Part shown: piece after piece, positions 33,933 to 64,000 of the stretch
Numbering within the stretch: the stretch's first letter is position 1
Layout: the number at the start of each line of letters is the position of its first letter
NCBI GenBank assembly: GCA_964036665.1
Contig: OZ038532.1
Location: 4,774,001-4,838,000, forward strand
Source of the DNA: Gordius sp. MW1
Taxonomy: Eukaryota > Nematomorpha > Gordioida > Gordea > Gordiidae
Direction of reading: 5' to 3'
DNA length: 64,000 nucleotides
Program-made: the position numbers and the translations under genes
The notes under the pieces: generated by a model
Seen by the model: only the letters and a program-made list of their open reading frames with translations
What the model was told of the DNA's origin: nothing
Databases searched by the model: none

Positions 33933-34885
33933 TAGAGGTGTGCACGGATCAATCCGATCCGATCCGTCCGAACTCGGATCGGATCAAAACAATATTTTAA
34001 TTTTGGAAGTCGGATCGAATCGGATCAACATATTATTTTAGTTGGATCGGATTTTCAAATTTAAAATAAACAATAATAAGTTCCTATTAATTAAATTAAT
34101 AATTTTTAGTATACCTTTTCATAATTATCTTTGAAATGAAGATTGCAAATATGATTCAAAAAAAGATTTGCTATGGTCGGTTTGGGAACCGGTCAAAGTC
34201 GCAGAAAAAAAGCAGCAGAATTGGTCAGAACTGGTCAGATCAAGATTGGTCAGGAGGGTTAGGGCTAGGGTTAGTGTTTTAGGTCAGCGTTTTAGGTTCG
34301 GGTTAGGGTTAGATGCACATCAAATTCCTTCCCCATTTGAGATTTAATTCTAATATATTGATTATCTAAAATCTTGATCTGACCAGTTCTGACCAATTCT
34401 GCTGCTTTTTTTCTGCGACTTTGACCCCGATTCGTGGGTTTCATATCAAATAATCCTGCCAAGGCTTTATAAGCTGGCAAATAAAGTTTTAGCTATACCT
34501 GCTACCTCTACCACTTCCGAAAGAAATTTCTCGGTGACTGGAAGAACATTAGAAGAAAGAAAACGCGAATTAAACCAGAAAATTTAGATTCTTTATTATT
34601 TTTATATGATAATATAGAATTAGTCAAATTTTATATTTATTTCGGGTCTATTAAAACTGCTATACCTTATTTTTATGTAATTTAAAATTAATCATCAATA
34701 AAAAGTTATGTTCGTAAAATTTTAATTTAAAAATTTCGGATCGGATTTAGATTTTAAAAAACTCAAATAGGATCGGATCGGATTTAGATTTTAAAAAACT
34801 CGGATCGGATCGGATGGATATAAAATTTTTCAAAAACCCCTCAGATCGGATCGGATCAAAAAAATTTGATCCGTGCACACCTTTA
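33933..34885 (+). mobile_element. hAT element remnant with nested fold-back element
   Basis: Ends TAGAGGTGTGCACGGATC and GATCCGTGCACACCTTTA are inverted repeats, with subterminal GATCGGATCGG repeats. Flanks GTAACAAT and ATAATAAT look like a diverged 8-bp duplication. At 34474-34585 the plus strand encodes the hAT C-terminal segment LAIPATSTTSERNFSVTGRT. The N-terminal and catalytic parts are missing. A different element (34191-34426) is inserted in it. Confidence 0.85.
34191..34426. repeat. Fold-back element with perfect 57-bp arms and TTAGGG-like core
   Basis: Positions 34191-34247 and 34370-34426 are exact reverse complements (57 bases). The 122-base loop contains GGGTTAGGGCTAGGGTTAG, TTTTAGGTCAGCGTTTTAGG and GGGTTAGGGTTAGATG, then CCTTCCCCATTTGAGATTT. 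The loop portion 34270-34345 matches, in reverse, 60412-60491 in another element with unrelated arms. The small open frame crossing the right arm is not taken as a gene. Confidence 0.85.
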
Positions 34886-34964
34886 ATAATAATATATACA
34901 TAATTATATGCTATAATTAATGTCGACATAACGATAAATAAGATTTTGATAACAAATTGATGAT

Positions 34965-36396
34965 ATTTTTCTTGATAAAGTTACATATAAGTATAAAACA
35001 AAAAAAAATATTGATCAAATACAAATATCCATAATTTTCGTTTAAAATAGGACAAGAGTCGGCAAAGGATTCAAAGTTGTATCGTACAATAAGAATCCTA
35101 ATTATTTACCTGAGTAAAAAAGACTTGGAGAATTTAGATTCTGGAGAACCGAAAGAACCAGAGCATGAAGCAACAACAGGGATAAAAATATTGGATGCCA
35201 GAAGGGCAGAATATTTTGTCGTTTTAAGCTCCTCTGCGAGGGCGAGAGGGTTAAAATTAAAATGTGAAGGAGCAAAAAGGTAGATACAAGTAAAATACCA
35301 TTTAAGGGATAGGCCATTTAGCCGGGGGACTAGAGAGGAGACGCTAGGCTTAGGACGCATCCTTCCTTTAAGAGAAGGAACCGAGGACTCAAAGTTTAAA
35401 GGCACTTTTGCCGTTTTAAGGGCAGCTTGATTTAATAAATTGGCTCTGTCGTGCTTAGCATCTTAAAATGTATTTGCAAGGCATTGTAGAAGAGTCTGGC
35501 ATATTCGTCTACTAGGGTAAAACATTTCCGTCAGTAAAATTCTTTAAAGAAACTAATTCCTTAAAGCTATAGATTAAAACTCAAAGTCGCCAAATAACTT
35601 TCCTTAAAGTTTGTTAGGCTAGGCTTTAAGCCACTCGTGACCGGAGCCATCTAAAGTGAGGGACCTAAGGATGTAATGGTGGCTATCATCGCTCTCGACA
35701 AGAGGTAATCAACGAAGCGCAATACTAGTTCAGAATCGCAACCCTTTTGTCACGTACATTAAGGTTGAATAGTCTCGGGTGTGACATTCAAATTCCAAAG
35801 CTCCAAGGCTTGTTAGCAGAGGGTCAGAGTTCTTTGTGAGTCAAAAATATATAAAAGCAGCTAGCGATATGTTGCCAGGGAGTGGAATTCCTAATCCACC
35901 TGATCTTGCTGGTAAGTAAACTTGGATTTAATTGTTAGTGACATAAAAATTCTCTAATTAAATTTTAAAACAACCTTCGTTCGAATTTAAAACATTTGAG
36001 TGCAAAAATACATCAGAAGAGTGGAAACAATGATTAATTTATAAAATGTTTTTGATTATATAAAAAGAGTGATGTGCGGGCAAGCATGTTCAGTATTTCG
36101 ATAGTTTTGTGAAGAATTTTAAAAATGTTCTTTCACCGCTAATGGGTGATCTCGAGTGATGGGCTTCAAAAATCTCTCATTTTTCCACTTTAATTTCAGA
36201 TTAAGAATGGCTCTAAATTTTCATTGATTTTTCTAGCTTTAGTTACTTCTGGGCGGCCACATAGAGTGGCGTCGTCGAAATACCAAACACTTGAATCGAA
36301 AGTACACTGGGATAATATTGTCTTGGCCAAATTGTGATTGGCTAGACAAAGTTAAGATAAACCAATGGATCTCCTTGTTGGATACCTTCTGACAGA
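34965..36396 (-). pseudogene. Second copy of the LINE, 5'-truncated
   Basis: The segment is colinear with the LINE remnant at 3835-5908 in the same orientation. Shared blocks include GAGTCGGCAAAGGATTCAAA, the C-terminal RMRP and NGLSLKW motifs (35106-35405), GGGCGGCCACATAGAGTGGC and AATGGATCTCCTTGTTGGAT. Many frameshifts and stops make it a pseudogene. It is truncated inside the RT region at about 36396, typical of LINE insertion. Confidence 0.85.
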
Positions 36397-39300
36397 AGTA
36401 TTAAGATACGACACATAATAGTTGTATTAATTAGTTTAAAAACTAAGACCTTTAAGATTGTAGGTCATTCTAATATCACTTCTGGTCTACTATATATCTA
36501 AACTATCTGTCTATAATTCCATCATCTCCCGGAAGGACTGACAATTGGCGAGAGATAGTTTCAAATAAGATAACCAAAAAGGTCACAAATAGCTGCAATT
36601 AGGAAATGCGTCACATCTTTAAAAAGCAACGTAAAATTTAAAGAGAAAATAGGATATTTGCTTACAACGCCCCTTAACTAAGACAGATATACTTAAAAAG
36701 ATTTATTTATATTTAAGGGTTTTTGATTACTAATTAATGTTCGATCGTAAACTTAAAATTTATAAAGGGAGAATTTCCACGTTTTATTGTCCTGGGTGGA
36801 TGCGCAGGCGCGTGCAGCCGCAGTTAAGTCTCTCATGCGCAGCCTGATGCGCATTATACCATACGCGTCTCCTCCCTCACCTCTCTCTCCCTTCACTTTG
36901 TTATACGCGTACTAATGCCAGCTGCGCTGGCAGGTCATGCGTGGATGAACAAGTTCATCGTACTTGATAATTAATATTTTCTTTGTTCGCGTTTTTCTAT
37001 AATTTAATTAAAAATGTCGCTTTTAGCTTATTATGAATTAATACGATCGGATAAATATATGGAAATATGTAGTTTTCTAAGTTAAAATAAATAAATATTC
37101 AGATTAAATAAATTAAGGTAAGTAGTAAATGATTAAGTGTTAACGTAACTAATGTTGTTTCATAGTGATTAAATAGTAATATTTTTTTCTTTTTTCTTTT
37201 TTTCAATTTAAAACATTAAATATTAAACGATCTAAAAGCATACTTTGTTTTTCATTTTATCTTGCGTTGATTTATAATAAATGGCTCATAAAAACAAGAT
37301 ACACGCTGAGAATAAATTAATTGCTAATTGGAATATATAAATTAGAGGTAACTGTTATAGTTTAAAATTTTTAAATTACTATAAACATTAAAAATTTAGA
37401 TCTTAACACACTTTCAGTTAGTCATCTTTTGACATGTATTGAAATTTTTAGCTTAATTAATATTGATATTGGGAGTGATTTAAAAACAAGATTGATTCTA
37501 GGAGATATGTTGCAGGTTGTCGTTAAAGTTCAAATAACCTTCAAATCTTTAAGACTAAGAAAGCATTAACGTAATATAAAATAAATTGTGAATAAATCTG
37601 TTAATATTGAACCTCTCTTCCTGGTACATAAAACGAATATATTATAAATTGTGTTTAAAAACTTACATATCGACTATTAATTATCATAATTAATAAAAAA
37701 AATGTAAGGCTGAAACATTGTAACATATTCATAAGATAAAGTTTCTTGCTTTAATTTATTATAATTTATTGGGTCCTTGTTATTTTGTTAGATTCCATTC
37801 AAATATCATATTGTAATCTAGCATATATATTAATGGGGTTATAATAACTTAATTAGTTAAAGAGCAAGTTTTACGACTTTTTATTATTTCTTAGACTCAC
37901 AATTATTTTTAGGACACATTATATAAAATTTGCAGGACGACCAACGCTTGAAAAATTAAAAAAATCTTTTAATCCCCAAGGGAAAAAATGATTTTGTATA
38001 AAAAAATAAATATATATTTTAAAACCATAGACTAATATAAAACAAACTAGGATAAGTGATAAATCTATATAATTTTTTAAATATTTTTAACATTAAATTT
38101 TGTTAAAATAATTTTATAAGATGAATTTTAACCTATTATACGCGTTAAACTATTTACAATGTTTTTACTATGTGGAATAATGACAAACTATTTCCGCAAT
38201 ATTTTAACCTAGAAGCCATTTTGAAATTCTGATTTTTGTAAGTAATAAAATGTTATTTTTGTTTTATGTAGCCTTTTATCTATTAATGTTTATTTGTCTT
38301 TCAATTGTTTGAATTAATCTATGCACTTTTCTATGATTTTACTGTTTTTATTCTAATAGCTGGCGTTACAGGAAACATGCTTAAATAAACAGCCAACTAT
38401 ACAAATCTTCCATGTAGTTTAAGGAACATGTTATTGGGCTATCTTAGGTTTGTAAAATATAACTTTACATTTAAAAATCTCTTAAAAATTAGGATAGGAA
38501 CTTGATGATGACTTTATGTTAGCTGGAACTGGAATGTAGACTTACCTTAAATTAAATGGTAAGGTGTTTTGGCTCAAAACCTAAATGTAGATGAGGTAAT
38601 TTAAAAAATAAAATAATAACTTATAATTAACTATTAATTCCTATGCAATTTATGTTTTAATTATATTTTATGTGAAAATCTTGATTTTTAGAACTATTGT
38701 ATTTATATATTTACAACAAATTTTGAAAATTCTATAGGCCTATAAAAGATCACCTTATGAATGAGTTCAAAAATTTAAACATATCATTGGTTTTCAGACT
38801 TAGTTGAAATGAAAATATTATGAAATTGAAATTTTCATCAAACATTGTAAAAATACAATTTACTTTTAAATAACAATTTTTTTTATTGTTGGATTAACAG
38901 GTTGTAAAAAATATCAATTAAGGTCCAACTATGACATAATGTAGTGTAGGCCTTAAATTTGAATTAGTTATAGATAAAAAATCTAATCATGAGTTTTTGT
39001 GCTAGAAGCCCATAGTATTTTTTCACAAATATATTTTACTTTTTGTTATAAAATTTGATCCTAATACATACTTTTAACTATACCATTGAATCACAATACT
39101 CAATTTTGCTCTTAACATATAACTGACCTTTAGTTTTTGAATTAATTTCCTTCCTTATAATCATATTTTTGTCCTTTGTCTTTTAAAGTAGTTTATTTTT
39201 TTATAAATCTCAAATAAGTTTGCAACCTGGTGGGAAAATATTAGTTAATGAAAAATCTATACAAATTAATTCAATTGCTATATAAACAAAAAATTTAAAT

Positions 39301-39412
39301 AATAATTTTTTTGTTATTTACAATTTTTACCAAAAATTGTTTTGCCTTTTATAGTAAATATGTCAAGTCTCTTAAGTTCCACAGTTATGGGGTTTGTTTT
39401 AATAAGTATTTT
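36397..39412. other. Gene-free AT-rich spacer with a CpG-rich island
   Basis: No gene was found. Positions 36780-36965 stand out: GGATGCGCAGGCGCGTGCAG, TGCGCAGCCTGATGCGCATT and two TACGCGT sites, in otherwise 75-80% AT DNA. A pyrimidine patch CTCTCTCTCCCTTCACTTTG is included. It could be a promoter of an unseen transcript, a distant CHD1 5' exon or part of a repeat. The rest is featureless. Confidence 0.45.
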
Positions 39413-40325
39413 CTATCTTGATTGGGTAAGCCCTATGACTTGATTTATCTTCTTAGTTTTCATAACTTTGCCCACTTGCCCGTTCCAAATAACACAAGGT
39501 TGTCCTCTTCCTTTCTTCCCCAGTACCTCCATGCCCAATACTTTTTGATTTACATCATTCGTGGCCCTTCTTAATCTATGCCCATATTACCTTAGCAAAT
39601 GTTTGTTAATCATGTCCCCCATAGGTTAAATACCCATTTTTGTCATGAGAAAGCCATTTATTATATGGTCGAGCTTAGTATATTCCAAGCTCCACCTTAT
39701 CATTCTCATCTCTGTGGCTTCTCATAGCTTTCCTTCCGTGGTGTTTAATGCCCATGTTTCACTTCCATATAGTAACATCAGTCTTACAATGGATTTGTAA
39801 GCTTTGCTCTTCAACCCTATTGGCATTTTCTTGTCGCACATTACACCGGATATACTTTGCCTATTAAGCCATCCTATTTGGATCCGGGCATTTTGTTACG
39901 CATTCCCTCTTGATGTAGCATTGAGCCAGGGTGTATAAACCTGTCTACTTTTGGGTACTTTAGATGGACATCCAGAGATGGGCTGCCTGTAATGTTCATC
40001 TCCATGTAGACTATTTTTGGTTGATCTTACCATAAGCTAAGCGCTTTGACCACTTTTGGTTTGCATATTTTCTCCCTTGTTTCTTCACATAGTACAATAT
40101 CATCTGTATGTAACATACACCATGGGTGTAGCCAGCATTGGATATTTTTTGATTTAGAGGGGGGGGCAGCCACTCCTCCCTGCCCCCTCTGGCTACGCCC
40201 ATGGCTTGTGTATGTCTTTCGTTATTGTGTCCATATATATATTGAATAAAAAGGGACTTGGAGCAGTTTCTTTAAGTAGTTTAATTTCAACTTGGAAAGG
40301 TTTAGTCTCCAAATGTCGTCCTAAC
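39413..40325 (-). pseudogene. Degenerate LINE fragment (reverse transcriptase to C-terminus)
   Basis: On the minus strand there are traces of PFLFNIYMDTI, ADDIVL-like sequence, KVDRFIHPGS and the tail GKVMKTKKINQV. These match the order of a non-LTR polyprotein from the RT palm to its end. Several frameshifts and stops break it, and a MITE (40121-40203) is inserted. The tail matches the plus-strand fragment at 26185-26490, so both belong to one family, different from the LINE at 3835. Confidence 0.7.
40121..40203. mobile_element. hAT-type MITE, GGCGTAGCCAG family (copy 10, short)
   Basis: The element has 83 bp with ends CATGGGTGTAGCCAGCATTG and CTGGCTACGCCCATG. Most of the interior is deleted. 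It sits inside the minus-strand LINE fragment. Confidence 0.85.
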
Positions 40326-43300
40326 GCATGAATCTGAGGCTTCATTTTTAGTTTCCAAAAGCCCTTTTGTATAGGTGATGTTTTGTTTTTGCAAGGACCA
40401 CCATACCATATGCTTTTTATTAATTATATCATTTATGTTTTACATTTTTTTATTTTATGTAAGTACCCCCCCCCCCCCCCCCCCCCCCCAATTTTGTTTT
40501 AGTTTTCATATTAATCTTACTCGTATTAAAATCTATATCTTTGTAACCTTTTTAACGATTATTTTTTTCTTTTTATCATTTTTTTTATTTATTAAGGTAG
40601 AAAAATTAAAACTTATGAAAAGATTTAACATTAATTGTCTTAGTTCAATACAGAGGCTGCATGTCAATAATATTTTGTCATAAAAATATCTGTGCTTGCT
40701 CTTAACTTATTCCTCTAGGGTACAGAAATATTGCAATAAATAATTCAAGAAATTGAAAGATTATTTTTGTTTATACATTATCTAATATTTCTTATATATG
40801 TAGGATATCCCAATATTAAAAGAATCCTTACCCCCAACTTTGCATTACAATTTAAGATATAGCTATGCCTCTTTTTTGATCAATAAAAAAGTTTTAATAA
40901 TTTAATCAAATTGTGTTATAATTTAGTTAAAATTTTTACCAATACAAGATTATTATCCTACTTCTAGTTTTTTACAAAAGCACATGTAACTTTCTAATCA
41001 AAAACTGTAAATAAGTCCTATTATTCTTATTAACAAATTGCTTTAATTACAGTATAAGTAACTATTTTATCCTAACCTTTTTAACTAGGTAAATTTTTCT
41101 TTTTTATTTTAAAATACCATATCCTGCCTGAACTGCCCAGTATACCACCCCTCCCTCCCCCTTCTGATTTAAAGATGTATTGACAGGCACAATGTGAATT
41201 GAATAAAAAATTTTCCATAACCCTAACTCCAAAATTCTTAGCTAACACTTGGACCAAAAACTGTTGAAACATTAATCTATTTTTCTTCAATTAGAATTAT
41301 ATTATAATTATATGATGAATCTCTGAACAAGAGATTAGTGTTTTTATTCAACAGCCAAAAAATTTATTCACAAAACATTAAATGTAATGTTAGTTCCTTT
41401 AGTTGGTTGCTACCTAATTCGCTCTTTTTTTACGAAAGGAAGTGTTAAGCTTGCGTTTATTAAAAAACTCGGTCTGCATGGGCGGCTATCGCGACACCAC
41501 ATGAGATAGTTTAAAATAGGCTCTGATAAAATTATGATGAGCTTTCAGCTTGACCCAAAACAAAAACAAACTAACTAACCAAAAATATATTTTCCAAAAT
41601 TAATCCCACTTCATATAATATATATAAGCTTTTGTATAGTGTACATATTAACTTGTGAATCTTATACCCATACTTTCTATATCCCTATTAATTTATATAT
41701 ATATCGCATGTAATAACTATTAAACCCTTAAAAAATCAAATGAGAAACCTTTTTTATTTTTAATCATTAAAACTTTAATTTATTTAATAGATTGTTGATG
41801 TATGCTGTTGCTTAAAAATTTTTATTACTTAAAAAATTAATGATATATCATTTTGAAAATATAATGCTGATTTCAAAAGCACCTCACTTTATGAGTCGCA
41901 TAGTATATGTCTGGAATTTATATTCAAATATAACAAATCATAACTTAAGCTTTTGTGATTTTTTATAAAAATATTATTTTACTATTTATATATTTTTATA
42001 TTATAGATTAGAATACGCCATCAAATACGTGTTGTGGTGTACCATTTAGGACTTGCTTCTCTTCCTAAAGTCTAGATTATTTAATTCAAAATTGTGGTCA
42101 AACATCAAAATTTCTTTATGAAATTTGTAATTTTGTACATTTATTATTATCTGCTATGCAATTTATGGTTGTATTTATATATGTAAACCGATAAAATATG
42201 TATTAATAGTTTGAATAAATTAAAAAAATATAAATTTTACATTTACTTGGATTAAAATATGAAAAATTGTTTAAAAATTGTGGTTATAAATAAAAAAATT
42301 TATATCCAACACATTTTGTTGGTTGATAAATACATATTATTCGAATAAATCGCGTGATCCGACTTGGTTTTTTCAAAATTAAAATGCCTTTTTACATTTT
42401 TTCCATATCAACCATTATATGTGTTTTTTTACCTCCGCAATATAGACACAACCATCCGCCATATTTTTTCCCGATTTACGTTGTAATTTGTGTAATTATC
42501 TAAGACATTTATTAAATATTCTTTTGATATAGAAATATATCTTAATTAATCTTCATGATTATATCAAGTAAATTTATTTTTATTTCATAACTCTAATTTT
42601 TTGCTAAAATTTTTTCAAAAATGTTTGACATTTGATAATTTTCAAGCGATACTAATTTGTCCATAAATATCTTCAATTTTATATTTTTGCCTTATATTCC
42701 CTCTAATTCTGGTTGTAAATTTGAATTTTTTATTGTAAAATTTAATATCAAGCCTATATTTAATCTTTTTCCTTATGCAATAGTATAATCTTTTTTAAAA
42801 AAATTCGTCTGCTGTTTGCAAATATGGCGCCAAAATAAGATTTAAATTTTTTGTCTATGGCATAATTTTCTGTTAAGATATAAATTTATTACATAATGTC
42901 ACCATTAACCTTTTTTGTTAAGAGAGCTAATTTGGTTTAGATTATTTTTTTAGATACCCATCTGATTTGTTCTTTGATTATAATTGTTAAGGTGTTTGAA
43001 AGATCAGCATTTGGATCTTCAACATTTTAAATACACTTAAAAAGATATATCTTACTAAATGATGTTCAAAATTGAAATAATCATTAATATCTCAAGTTTT
43101 TATATGATTATAAACAAAGATTTATGTCAGATCGGAACTTTCTTTAACTCAAAAATCAATATCGCTTTTAATCTAAAATTTATAATGATTCAGTTTAATA
43201 ATAAGCTTTTTGGTTCTATGATTTTGTCCTAAATTTTATTTTCTCTTATATTCCACTTTTAAGATTCACCTTTATGGCAAAGGTTACCACTTAAAAGAAT

Positions 43301-43482
43301 TTACTAACATTTAATTTGAGAATGTAATTTAAAATTTTCCTCCTTTATCCTTATAAATGTACTAAAAAAAGAATTTTATCATTTCTAATAACTAATCTTA
43401 CATTTCAATATATTTATTTACTAATATTAATTATTCATTAGGCAGATTTTTTAATAAAAGTGTATATTATGTTTGTCAAAGT
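40326..43482. other. Gene-free spacer upstream of CHD1
   Basis: The stretch is very AT-rich. It contains a run of 24 C at 40466-40489 and the first copy of a dispersed repeat (41311-41600). No open frame of note is present. CHD1 promoter and 5' untranslated exons may lie here. I cannot place them. Confidence 0.5.
41311..41600. repeat. Dispersed repeat upstream of CHD1 (copy 1 of 2)
   Basis: TATGATGAATCTCTGAACAA begins the match. CAAAACATTAAATG, TTCGCTCTTTTTTACGAAA and TGTTAAGCTTGCG follow in the same order as at 45974-46240. Overall identity by eye is about 65-70%. Both copies run in the direction of CHD1. No open frame or terminal repeats are seen. Confidence 0.65.

Positions 43483-64000
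<20,518 letters not shown>

Noticed and set aside
35077..35405. Small genes on either strand near 35.2 kb
   Set aside because: Minus-strand frames match the C-terminus of the LINE at 3835; the plus frame is their shadow.
40466..40489. Run of 24 C as a functional element
   Set aside because: Homopolymer runs of C or G recur in the window (2312, 25129, 25205, 54387) and may vary by sequencing error; no function can be supported.

Overview
The window is nuclear DNA of an invertebrate animal. Every recognisable gene is split by GT-AG introns. Most introns are AT-rich and of ordinary size, but several are only 29-36 nt. The proteins are metazoan in type (an EGF/discoidin secreted protein, MYDGF, GALK2). 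The intergenic DNA is AT-rich and crowded with small hAT-type elements, LINE fragments and microsatellites. I cannot name the phylum from the sequence. No operons, CRISPR arrays or prokaryotic features are present.

Layout, left to right. Five exons of RSL24D1, a ribosome-biogenesis factor, lie on the minus strand (407-1737). Next come a perfect 71-bp fold-back element (1789-2067) and a decayed LINE with reverse transcriptase (about 3835-5908, minus). GALK2, a galactokinase-family sugar kinase, follows in ten exons on the minus strand (6584-11920). It is divergent from NARS1, cytosolic asparaginyl-tRNA synthetase, in nineteen exons on the plus strand (12788-20184). A secreted or membrane protein with two EGF domains, an Ig-like segment and a discoidin (F5/8 C) domain is on the minus strand (20483-25891; its 5' end was not found).

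From 26 to 40 kb the DNA is mostly repeats: a 1.65-kb (TATG)n tract, a tRNA-like sequence, a Helitron 3' end, two hAT elements and more LINE fragments. The only gene there is a compact five-exon MYDGF homologue with a C-terminal KTEL (33127-33920, plus), squeezed between the two hAT elements. From 43.5 kb to the right edge the plus strand carries CHD1, the chromodomain helicase. Twenty-nine exons encode about 1700 residues: two chromodomains, a complete SNF2 ATPase and the SANT/SLIDE part. The gene runs off the window.

The genes are ordinary housekeeping and secretory genes with no evident joint pathway. The unusual content is the repeat fraction. One hAT-type MITE family has 16 or more copies with 8-bp target duplications, and a second has seven. 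A set of inverted-repeat elements shares a core with TTAGGG-like motifs, but their arms are unrelated to one another. Exon structures were derived by hand from splice sites and reading frame. In RSL24D1, GALK2, NARS1 and MYDGF the exon lengths sum to whole codons.
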